DNA of 64,000 nucleotides from Liolophura sinensis (Eukaryota; Mollusca; Polyplacophora; Chitonida; Chitonidae), in NCBI RefSeq assembly GCF_032854445.1, contig NC_088295.1, positions 69,841,058-69,905,057 on the forward strand, given 5' to 3'. Made by a program: the position numbers and the translations under genes. Positions within the stretch are counted from its first letter, which is position 1; the number at the start of each line of letters is the position of its first letter. Positions 36,467 through 46,950 of this stretch are shown here, piece by piece. The notes under the pieces were generated by a model, which was not told the DNA's origin, did not search any database, and was given only the letters and a program-made list of their open reading frames with translations.

Positions 36467-36828
36467 AAACGTCCATGAAACCAATCTGCAAAAACATAGC
36501 ACACGAAAACAATGTAACCACAAAAGTTGATAACTGTAGTAATTAATAATATTTCTCCATTAACTAATCTGCCCTCTTATTTGTTGTTATTTATCTATTC
36601 TTATTAGTTAATATTTATTTTCCATTTATTTACAAATGTGTATATATCATACGAGGGCAGACCCTCTATCAATTTCTGATTGGTAGGTATACCACCAATT
36701 TGCTCCTAAATATCTGTTTTATCAAATATCTTCTTGCTTAAGATATACATTATCTCATAAACAAAACCCCTTCGCAAATCAAAAATACAACTATCTTGTA
36801 TATTTGTTTTCAATATTTGTTTTCACAG

Positions 36829-36831
36829 GGG

Positions 36832-36858
<27 letters not shown>
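36829..36858 (+). repeat. A27 tract directly before the SGNH start codon
   Basis: Twenty-seven uninterrupted adenines at 36832-36858 follow GGG and are followed by GG and ATG. Immediately before, a T-rich tract ends in TTTTCACAG at 36828, which looks like a splice acceptor. The A tract could be the tail of an upstream retroposed piece, a poly(A) leader, or an expanded homopolymer. Confidence 0.9.
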
Positions 36859-36860
<2 letters not shown>

Positions 36861-36862
<2 letters not shown>

Positions 36863-37418
36863 GAAAATCTTTATTATCGGCAGCAGTTACGTTCATAGTC
36901 TGGAGAATAGTATCCTTCGAAATTCGATCCCAAACAGGCCAGGACTTTGGTTTTTTGGCATTGGGGGAGCTAGAGTTGGGACACTTAGATGCTCTGGAAG
37001 ATTGGAAAGTCTCCTTCAGGAGACAAAACCTGACCTAGTTATCCTTCACATTGGGGGAAACGATGCGGACTCTCACAAATCAGCAGCAGCAATTTCCGCT
37101 GATATTTTAGACTATGTTGGTGCACTTAAAACGAAATTCCAAATTCCAAGGATCTACATCAGCCAGCTTCTTTACCGTCAGGTAACTCGGCGAATTTCGG
37201 TCCACATTTATAATACAAAAATCCATGAAATTAACAAGAAGCTGACAAACAACCAATTGGCCACCTTCTGGAGACACCGGGGACTGATCCGACCACAAAA
37301 ACAAATTCTAACCAACGACGGAGTGCACCTAAACACTCTAGGCCAGGAACTGTTCTACCGGTCTATGAAACGTGCTGTCTGCGCCGCCATGGGAGGCCAA
37401 AATAAGAATTGGAAATAG
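36861..37418 (+). CDS. SGNH-hydrolase-fold protein, 185 residues, intact
   Basis: This frame has all the block motifs of SGNH (GDSL-like) hydrolases. G7-S8-S9 sits after a hydrophobic first strand, with S9 as the likely nucleophile (GSS in place of GDS). A glycine motif GIGGARVG is at 33-40, and GGND is at 65-68 with the block III Asn67. DGVH is at 153-156 with the catalytic Asp153 and His156. The family hydrolyses esters; the substrate here is unknown. No signal peptide or membrane segment is seen. The frame remains open upstream to 36804, but that part would translate the A tract as polylysine, so I choose the ATG at 36861. Similar small SGNH proteins are, from general knowledge, common in invertebrate repeats and as esterase domains in CR1-like ORF1 proteins. 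The flanking A tracts support a retroposed origin. No in-frame stop or frameshift is present. Confidence 0.8.
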
Positions 37419-37597
37419 AGAAGGAAATCAATTAAAGAAGAAGACAGGGAAAACAATAAGAAGACCCATGGGACCATAGAAACTTAACCAGGAAACGAAG
37501 ACCAGAAACATGAAAGACATCATGACAATAGGACTATCTCTTGCTTCAACTAAGTGGATGAGGCCTGACATCCTTGCTCCTCATTTATACTTGTCGC

Positions 37598-37685
37598 ACC
37601 TGTTACAGGCACAGGTTTCCAGTACGCTGGTTTTTCCTGGACGGCGTCCGGTATAAGTGGCGGGAGCTCCTTAACTCCACGCCAC
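37598..37685 (+). other. Three consecutive hairpins after the SGNH stop codon
   Basis: Hairpin a (37598-37616) pairs ACCTGT with ACAGGT. Hairpin b (37637-37651) pairs CTGGAC with GTCCGG around a 3-base loop, with one G-U. Hairpin c (37657-37685) pairs GTGGCGGGAG with CTCC and CGCCAC, 10 bp with one bulged A. Such structure would suit a 3' untranslated region recognised by an RNA-binding protein or a reverse transcriptase. Pairing was done by eye. Confidence 0.5.
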
Positions 37686-38008
37686 AGAGGAGGAAGCAAG
37701 AGAACAAAACTGTTAACCAATAAATAAAGGCACTACTGTTGTTTTCTCTCTGTGTAAATTTCTGTATAGGCAACTCATTGTAATTTTTTAATGCAGATCT
37801 ATGTATTTCTAATGTAAAGATAACGTTAATCCCTGTAAATAGCTTACTATTTATCCCCTTTCTGTTAAATGACCATGGCAGCATTTGAACCTATAGAATA
37901 AGCTGTAACATGCTACCACAAAGAGGTTAATCCCACTAATTGACTCATGTACATATGTAAATAGTATACCAACGCACTGCTGTTATGTAACCAAAATATT
38001 CATGTATT

Positions 38009-38032
38009 AAAAAAAAAAAACAAAAAAAAAAA
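38009..38032 (+). repeat. A-rich tract ending the SGNH unit
   Basis: TTAAAAAAAAAAAACAAAAA and further A follow about 590 bases of AT-rich sequence after the SGNH stop. It looks like the remains of a poly(A) tail. I found no convincing target-site duplication linking it with a left end, so the unit's boundaries are uncertain. A 7-bp perfect stem GGGCCAC/GTGGCCC lies just downstream (38045-38074). Confidence 0.7.
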
Positions 38033-38074
38033 CACTGATTTGATGGGCCACGATATCCGCCAGGAAAGTGGCCC

Positions 38075-39254
38075 TAAAACCAGTAAATAAACGAAACAGA
38101 GAAGAGGTATTTTTGCTGCATCCACTGGGAGCCAGGAGAGTGTGCGACGCTCTCGTATCGAGTCCATTATATTTATATGAGCTGGTGATGCCAGTTTCAT
38201 TTGGGAGCACAGATTTTTATGCCGGCACCGTTTGTGTACCACAGTAGTACTGATGTCTGGTTTATGTGAATTTCTGCGGAAGTCACGTTTATTGGTGTTC
38301 GGATCTTTATTATGATTATACAGTGTTGACTGTGTAGTTTGTTTAACACGCTGACCTCACCTGACCGACAAGGTCGTCAAGGGCTCTAAACTGAAGTTTT
38401 CAGTTTTGCAAAGGACGTTCGTTCTGCCACAAGGTGACATTACTCTACGTCTCTGAACGGCTCGTTTGTGAGTTTCTGCGGGAGCTGTGACCGTTCTAAA
38501 GTGGATTATACCTCCATGCCTGTATTTACCCTGTGTTGTGCTCTGCGAGTGTGACGTCATTCAAAGGCTTGACTGTTCCAGTTCTGTGTAACCTGTGTAC
38601 TGTGTTCGCGTTCGCTATCCTAGCGAAGTACCTGACCAGGACAATTTGTGAATTGTGTGTTTATCCCATGGTCTTTACGTTGGAGCTCCTGGAACACGTT
38701 CCTTGGGATGCAAAGGTGAACTGGAAACTTTTAAAGTCCGGTAATACTGATGTGTATGTTTTTTTATGTTGTTGTTGTTGAACTGTCTGTAAAACTGTAC
38801 GTCTCATTTTATATATAAAGCATTGTTTACATTGTAATATTGAGTCACTGAGTCTGTTTTCTGTTGCCGTTTTCAATACCGTAACACGAGACTAAGAGTA
38901 AACAAGTCTATATGGGTCGCATAGGCTACAAAGGTCAAGCGTGTCTAATGGATGTAAAGCGAGCATAGAGAGGCAGGGAACCGTGAAGCCCAATAGTATA
39001 TCAATAGGAATAATGGTGGTCATTTTTAATTCTCAGCAGCTTGTTTCTCGGAGAAGATCTGAAGAAAAACCCACTAAATGCTTCTCCCTTGTTTCCCAAT
39101 CAAATTCCCGTGTTGAAACGACAATTTTGATTCGTATAAAGAAGACATTTTTTGAACTGGCGGAGAGAAGGTGTTTCTAGTTATCGACAAATCAGGGGGA
39201 AGATACTGGATCTGACTTTATTGGGATTGACGACATACCGAAAACTACATACCT
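38075..39254. other. Unassigned sequence with one CRE-type site
   Basis: No gene is recognised. TGACGTCA is at 38552-38559. The minus strand from 38886 reads TGTTAC with a TATA-like element about 75 bases in, reminiscent of an LTR start, but I found no matching end or duplication. Confidence 0.35.
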
Positions 39255-39563
39255 AAGTTTGTCTGTTTTAAACCGTTTTTAAAATTCTCTCCCACGAATA
39301 TGTGTTTCCATCCCTATTTGTAATCTATCAAACTGATCCAGATCTGTACAAGTTTGCAAGAATTGTCTACTCTACGACGGTTAGATAATGATAATGCCAT
39401 GGCCAGAGAGGGAATCATGGGTATTTCACAGTGTCAAGTTTGTCTTTTAAACTGCATTATCGAATCTGGATTACCTCTCCCACGAATATGTGTCTCCATT
39501 CTTGTCTGCAGTCTGATCCATGCCTGTACAAGTTTGTAAGAAGGGCCTACTTTCCAACGCTCG
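39255..39563. repeat. Direct duplication, two units of about 130 bp
   Basis: Unit 1 (39255-39383) and unit 2 (39436-39563) share AAGTTTGTCT, CTCTCCCACGAATATGTGT, a CTGATCCA(G/T) stretch and CTGTACAAGTTTG in the same order, with a period of about 181-186 bases. They are moderately diverged. Origin unknown. Confidence 0.75.
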
Positions 39564-42042
39564 ATGGAGGAAGAGACAGTACAGAATATTGCTGAAAGAT
39601 TATTAAAGTCAACTGAAGCGCCAGCTAGTTCATGGCGAAAAGATCGCGGTAGGTTGCACCGACGCGTGTTCTTACTTCGAATAATTATGTTGTTCCGGTA
39701 ATTGTAAATAAATTATTTTTTTCACCCATGTATGCTTGCGAAACACACTGTAAATAAGATATTCTCTGTGTAAAACAAATGACTTTTTTGTGAATGAGCA
39801 GGACTTAATGTTAATCGGTACTGATGCCTGATATGTTTTATGAAAAAGTGTTTCATTGTTAACTTGTTCATTTAGTGCTTACAGTATTGTATACACTAAC
39901 GTGCTTGCACTTAAGTTGGAACTTTTTAATTGTTGAAATGTGATGGCTGCACTTACTGCAAAGACACAGTTTTTTTCTGTTCATTATTCATGGCTCCAAT
40001 GTCAGCATATATGACATGTGCATGTATACTGTTTATGACGAAGAAAAAAGAAACATACAAGTAGGTCATTAGGACATATGAAACTTTCTTATGTGCTCAT
40101 TTACTAATTAGATTTGTGTATTTAGGCTCTAAAATAAACTCAGATAGCCTGTCAGAACATCTAGACCCCAAGAGCTTCCATCTGGACCCACAGTCAATGA
40201 TAGTCAATGATCACCTACCATCCGCCTACTTTTAAACAACAACCTGCTACTTCAAAACAAAAATGAACACATTGTACTGACCTATATGAAGGCATCTTAC
40301 GAAGACACCGTACAACATAACAACAATCGTTACTTTCGTTCATATTGTTAAATATAAAGACTACAGCCTAGAGAGTTAAACCAGAGCAGTGATTACAGTG
40401 TGATAGCTGAGAAATGATCACGTGTATTGGGGTGAAATCCGGTCCCTCGTCAATTTGATTCAGTCAGGGTTTTATTCCGATTTTTCTTGTATATGCTTAA
40501 AAAGTAGCAACGTACACTCTATAGCACAAATAATGGCTTAAGCGGGGTTAGGTAAAGCACAGAAGAAATGTTAATTGCAAATTTATACATGTCACAGGGC
40601 TAGGATTACTCGAAATGCTTTGTTGTCATCACATCTAATATACAATCACATTACACTTATGTAATTGAAGGGGTCAGTCCCCATTGATGTTTTTGACCAC
40701 CAGCAGAATTCTGGTTCATGCAGGAATGAGATATAAACGACTACAGCACACAGAGTAAATCCAGAGCGGCAGCGACACTGAACCTTCAATTCAAGGCCTT
40801 TGCAGATTTAACCACAGGTAATGTCCAACAAGATATAAATATGAACAGACTGACGATCTGAAAGCTTTCGATGATAAAGGCGCTGAGCACAAGTGGACGT
40901 CCTTGCGCAATCCTTTTATCTTAAACAGATGCCGTTTGTTTTCATACAAGTACTATTTTAAAACATACCATTTAAACAAAACGTAACATGGAAGCAGATT
41001 TCCTTGTGGTTAGTTGTTTCAGATAAACTGCTGTATAATTCTGGTGAAATTTAATTAATCGTGTAAGACGATGACGAAAGGAGCTTAAGAATCGGGCAAG
41101 GAGAGCTTCTCTCCTGTGCACGAGTTTACGATATAGTTTTTCCAAAGCTAGACTGCTGTTAGTGATTGTAGTATTCATGATGTAACACCGATTTCATTAT
41201 TTCATCATTACGACTTATCAGTCACCATCTACAGGGATAAATCTGTGCAGATCCATACACCATGACAAAACAAACGGCTGCTACTAGAGGTGCGACAGAG
41301 TATCTCCAGATAGACTTCAATTTACCAGCTTATAAACGAATTCGTTTTGCAGTTATGGTCTATAACTCTTCTTGTGGAATTCTGATGGAATCTAATCTCT
41401 CTATGACCTCATCACAGGCTGTTACTTATGCTCTTTGTTATTCCCCAGTTATACTAAGACGTAAACTTAGTATGTAGATCAGCATACCTCGGATGAGAAT
41501 AGAAGATAAATAAGCAATACAGATCAGGCAGTTCCCTGGAATAAACGTACTTTTACTTCACACTTTGATGTCGTTTTGTGTAAGGCTTAGTTGAGCTTCT
41601 AAAACAAGAAGATGATGATCCTTCAAACTCAAAAAAATCGATATTTCAGTTATTGGGCACAAAGCATGAAATTGTTGAGTAAAGTTACTAACCTCTATTT
41701 GCGCCAAATCTGTGGGCCTTTGTACAGCTATCTTAAAGGGCATTGTACGGTAAGGCCGAGAATCGATAAGTAAGTGCAAATTTCAAAATCACAGCACAAT
41801 TCTGTAAATTTCCGAATGAGAAGTATAAATTTGGCTGAACCACTCATAAAAATTACACAGTCATAAAAAGAGATGGTTGCAAATGATGTACCCTTCAAAA
41901 ATGCACCCTCGATGAAAAACGCCAATTTTTTTTTACCCCCCATGACATTCTAATTTGAAATTTCTATTTAATAAAAATAGGTCGTTTTCCTTCGTGTAGA
42001 TAAACACATATTTGATTATTTTTTCTGGCCCGTTTCTGCCTA
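39564..42042. other. Unassigned AT-rich sequence
   Basis: No gene or repeat family is recognised. Frames of up to 75 codons lack motifs. Confidence 0.4.
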
Positions 42043-42072
42043 TGTCTTATCTTATCTCTTATCTTATCTTTA
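42043..42072. repeat. Imperfect (CTTAT)n microsatellite
   Basis: About six units of CTTAT/CTCTTAT type. It is short and imperfect. Confidence 0.85.
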
Positions 42073-45000
42073 CTTTCTGTTGAGATTCCAAATACCCTAC
42101 ACTTGTGTTTTTTTTAAATACTTTTCTATTTTTTTCTACTTATATAACTTTCAAACAATTTAAAAACAAGTTAGAAACAATGCCCGCCTCAATAACGTTG
42201 CTGTATGCTTGTGTTATCACAAAGGAACAGTTTTCTTTCATTGACACACTTTATTGACCTTACATATGATGTATTTGCTATGGGGCAAATATTCAATACA
42301 AAACAATCATTCTTGGTTAGGAAACTGCGTTTGCACAGGCCAATCTTTGGATGACATGATAGCTAGCCTTTATTGTAGTGAAATGCATGACATTGATTGA
42401 CAAATAACAATTGTTATTTGGCGAACAAATGCTAAGGCCCTTTCGGATCGTGGGGTTGCCAATGGATGCTTGGAGCTACACATATACAGCATTATCCTGT
42501 ATTGACCGTAAAGGTCTACCAACAACCTAACACAAATGCCACACTTTCTTGAACTGTCGTAGTCTCTTAAACTGCTATCTACCTTCATGTATGCAGCTGT
42601 GCTGCAATGACAATATAATAACCTATTTGCAGACCGTAAATGTTCCTATATAATACCATTATCAAGTTTTGTCTGGAGCCTTCTTACAATTCTCATCGGT
42701 TTTCATGACTTCTTTGCATATACATGACAAACTCTAACGTATTAGCACATAAATAACTGGATTTATCATGATTCGGTTAATGATAACATGTGAGCCAGAG
42801 GTAAACAGAAAATAATTCATCACATGGTTTATGGTCAATTTATAGGTCAAATATAGGTCCAGCTCAGTTTTATCACGATTTGAAATTATTAAATTTGGAT
42901 TTATGTTAAACTACTATGGCGATATTTCCTTCGCCGTCAGTATTCGATTCCGTGTAATCTGATTTCAGTTCACAATTGTCTGAGAAATGCAAGTGGGCTT
43001 GATAGGAACCAAACCAAAACGGTCTAATGTCACATTTATTGCAATTAAATGTACTATGATGGATCAATCCTTCAACAAACGAGGCGTTGTACAATCTAAA
43101 GTTACGTAAGCTGAAGATATTAAGTACAAATTGACAGATATGTGTCTCTGTGGCAGCACAAAACATTGCATACCTTTCTTTTTGAAGAACAGAATAACAG
43201 GGCAGAGCCAATGCCTGAATACAATGAAAGCATTTTCGTACGTTGTATATATTGTTCACTTCATAATATCGGCCGGGAACAAGCAAAAAAAGTTTATCAC
43301 ACGCTGCCTGTTCTGTCAATTCATCAATGTGCTCATTGCTGGCCGGCATGTGCAAGGAATTTATATGTACACTCGTGCAGTAGCCTTATCGGTTCTCACT
43401 GCCCAAGAAGAAAAAGTGGAAAATATACATTTAGGAAATGGCAACTGTTCTGCAGGATTAGAATTACTATGCATGAAAAGATAACCAAAAATCCAGTTGA
43501 CACATATATTTATATGTATAGCTACCCCGACTATACCGGAGTCAAAACTATAGAAAATAATGCTACAGCTGTCAGGTGTCATAATGGTTGATTCAGCAGG
43601 TTACTCTTCGTTTTCTGTCGCAAGGGTGTAGTAGTATGTGTTTCATGAGCACACATACACCGAAAGGTGGGGTATAGTACAGGGAAGTTCAGAAGACTGC
43701 GATGTATAGATTTTCTCCCCTTTGTTACAGGTGGGAAGGAGTTTTACATGTTCCCCATTCTACAGCCTGTAAAATGTGGCTCAGCAGATACTGGAACAGA
43801 GTGTGTACCTCTTATGCACACGACACTTACTTGTTCCTCAAGCATATTAACAAGACCGAGGAGATAATGAGACAAGGCTTTCTGTACTTGAGTATAAGAC
43901 TCCGAAGAAGAAATGTGTCAACACTGAGCTCTCAGAATAGAAGACTGACGACGGGCTACACAAACAGGCCGAAATTGCTGTAAAACCACACCGTTTTCTT
44001 CCGCAACGTTACAATGCATGTGTACTGTGTGTGTTTTCAACACAAATGCACCAAGCTGTTTGACGTGCCATAAGAGAAAACAAGAGGCGTTCCCCATTTT
44101 GCGCTGTAAGATGTCAATAAATATGAGCCGCTAGTCAAACTTGCACGGACATAATCTATATTTGAATCGTCCAGCACTTTTAGAACAGTTAACGCCTGAC
44201 TTTCATTACCAGGGTATAAGACATCACAGAAGGAATATGTGAACACTGGACTGGCCGAATTGCTTTAGCTTCCAGGAAATTTAAAGGGAATCCTTGTGTG
44301 CGAAAATCCAGCTAATAAAAAACATTCATTGCACTGATCTTCCATTACAATCAGTGACATCGTTCTTATTTTCCAGGTCATACACTCAACGACTTTCCAG
44401 TATAGTTTTACTTCACAGTAACTTCACTCACTGATCGTTATGTGGGCGTAATCATCAAATCGATACATTTAAAATAAACCTGCGAGATCAGTGGTCTCAT
44501 TGGCATCCGATGAAGCATATTAGAAATGGATTAAATCCGCACAAATTAGTTAGATACTAGAAAGAAATGGAATAATAATGGAGTAAGAATAATGATTTGT
44601 CGTGCAAAATGTAGCACTTAACTATCTGGGTGAGACTCGAAGAAGAAGAGTTAGGGACATATCTTAAAAGACATCATTCAACAGGAAAAAGTTTAGCCGC
44701 TTTCTAAATCAAGTATAATTATCGCCATAGGCTACAATCTATTATATCTTGTACAAAATACTCAATTACTCTTGCTTCAGTGACAATCTCATTAAAAGAT
44801 TGAGATGAATAACATCCTCACAAAAGGCAGTGGCCTGGGTCAAATCATCAACGTCAACAGGTTTCAGATTTTCCTAAGCATCATTATTGGACAGGGAATT
44901 TTTTTCATTGGCTCTCTTTGTTCTGGTTGAAAATAAGGACCCAACAGCACTTGTTAGGAATTTGTTGAAGACAGTGTGGCGTGCAAGTCGGTATGTCACG

Positions 45001-45134
45001 CGTTAGAAAGATTGTAAGTGAATTACCAAAGGTTGGCTGTTTATCCCGTGCACCTAGGTTTCTTGGACCCATCTATCAAACAAATAATGATTATAATCAG
45101 TTTCACAAAGCGGACCGACAACATACGGTTGCCA
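42073..45134. other. Unassigned sequence; overlapping long frames not called
   Basis: Frames of 149 codons occur on both strands around 42906-43591 and overlap each other. Neither has a recognisable domain, and the simultaneous openness argues for low stop density rather than two genes. Nothing else is recognised. Confidence 0.4.
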
Positions 45135-46950
45135 GTGTGAGACCTTGTGACCTAAAAACACCTGCAAACCTGTGGACCTAAAGAAGAAGGGAAGTTTCGT
45201 CAGATACCTACAGACCTAAAACAGAAGAAGGTTTTGTTAGGCACCTGCATACCACAGGACCTAAAGCAGGAGGTTTCGCTAGTTACGTGTGAAACCTACT
45301 GACTTAAGGAGATGCGAAGACAAATACAGCATTTTGAGTAATTGTAGACCAGTGATGTATAATGAATTGCAGTTAACATCTCTACATTTTTTTTTACCAA
45401 ACTCTGCTTAAGCCATGGTGCTATGGGGTGTGTAAAATGCTACTGTTTGTGCATTTACATCAACAGTTAGAATAAAACCCCGACTCAGGTAAATTGACAA
45501 CAAGCCGTATTTCACCGGTCACGTGTGACCATTTGCCAGCTATCACACTTTCGTCGCTGCTCTGGTATTACTCTCTGTGCTGTAGGTCTTTAATTATATT
45601 GTATTCCTGCATAAAACAGGAATAAGCTGGTGGGATAAGCATCCCCGAAGCCTGGTTCCTTTGCATTGTTTTAGTGAGCTTTCACTAGATACCTGTATAT
45701 GTCTGGACCTAAAACAGAAGAAGGGTTTGTTAGATACCTACACACCACTGGACCTAAACCAGAAGGAGTTACGTATCAACCTTCCTGAGTTAAAAGCAAT
45801 TTGAGGCCTTGTTCGTTACTTGTCAAACCACCGGACCTAAAGAAGAAAGAAGTTTCGCTAGATACATGGCAAACCTCTTGATCTAAAGCAAAATGAGGTT
45901 TTGTTAGCTACGTGTGACACCTTCTGATCTAATGCAGAACGAGGTTTCGCTAGACACGCGTAAACCTCCAGACCTAAAGAAGAAGGGGCTTTTGCTAGTT
46001 TCATGTCAAACCTCTGGAGCTATAGCAGAAGGAGGTTTCGCTAGATACCTGCAAACCTCCTGTCCTAAAGCAGAAGGAGGTTTCGTTTGATACCTGCATA
46101 CCACAGGATCTAAAGCACAAAGGGCTTTTACTAGTTATGTGTCAAACCTCCGGACCTAAAGCAGAATGAGTTCGTGTCAAACCTCCGGACCTAAAGCAGA
46201 ATGAGTTCGTGTCAAACCTCCGGATCTAAAGCGGGCGGAGGTTTCGTTAGATACGTGCCAACCCTCATGACTTATAGCAGGAATTACCTGTCAAACCTCC
46301 GGACGTAAAGCAGAAGAACTTACGTGTCAAACCTCTGAATCTAAAGCAGAAGGAGGTTTCGCTAGTTACTAGTCAAACCTCAGGCTTAAAATAGGAGTTT
46401 TCACTAGTCACGTGTCAAACCTCCAGACCCCAAAACAGAATATTTCGCTAGTTACATGTCAAACCTCGTGACTTAAAGTAGAACGAATTACGTGTCAAAC
46501 CTCGTGACTTAAAGCAGAACGAATTACGTGTCAAACCTTGTGACTTAAAGCAGAACGAATTACGTGTCAAACCTCCGAACCTAAAGCAGAAGGAGGTTTC
46601 GCTCGTTACGTGTCAAACCCCATGCCCTAAAGCAGAAAGAATTTTCACTGGTTACCTGTCAAACCTAGGGGCCTAAAACAGAACGAGATTTCACTAGTCA
46701 AACCTCTTGACCTAAAGCAGTAGGAGGTTTCGCTAGATACCTGCCAAACCTATTGACCTAAAGCAAAAGGAGGTTTTGCTAGATACCTGCCAACCTACTG
46801 ACCTAAAGCAGAAGGAGGTTTCGCTAGATACCTGCTAACCTGCTAGATAGCTGTCAATCCTCATGACCTTAAGCGAATGGAGGTCTTCGTGGCATAAAGT
46901 AGGAAGAAAACATATAAGGTTCCCTTAGTTACCTGTCAAACCCCTTACTT
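45135..46950. repeat. Degenerate hairpin minisatellite, about 35 or more units
   Basis: The typical unit is about 45-50 bp: GTCAAACCTCCGGACCTAAA, then GCAGAAGGAGGTTTCGCTAG, then TTACCTGC or TTACGT. Shorter units of about 30 bp lack the GGAGGTTT half. In full units AAACCTCC and GGAGGTTT form an 8-bp perfect inverted repeat around a 15-base loop. Order and sequence vary (CCGGACC, CGTGACT, CATGACC types), and runs of one type occur, for example three short units near 46160-46230 and three CGTGACTTA types near 46465-46560. The array is split by foreign DNA at about 45310-45700. The unit matches part of the SINE at 51613-51848. Confidence 0.9.
45455..45625 (+). repeat. Diverged stray copy of tandem-locus block D
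   Basis: This piece aligns with the start of block D at about 24275-24440 and 30215-30380: AGGTAAATTGACAA, GACCATTTGCCAGC, a TCGTCGCTGCTCTGG(T)AT stretch and TTACTCTCTGTGCTG. It lies between the first few minisatellite units and the main array, about 12 kb from the locus. Confidence 0.7.

Noticed and set aside
38322-38886. LTR on the minus strand (TGTTAC at the right end with a TATA-like box)
   Set aside because: No matching opposite end and no target duplication could be found.
42906-43591. Two 149-codon frames on opposite strands
   Set aside because: They overlap, have no recognised domain, and both strands being open argues for a region with few stops by chance.
45135-46950. CRISPR-like array because of regularly spaced repeats
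   Set aside because: Spacers are not unique, units are degenerate and of variable length, no cas genes exist, and the genome is eukaryotic; it is a minisatellite.
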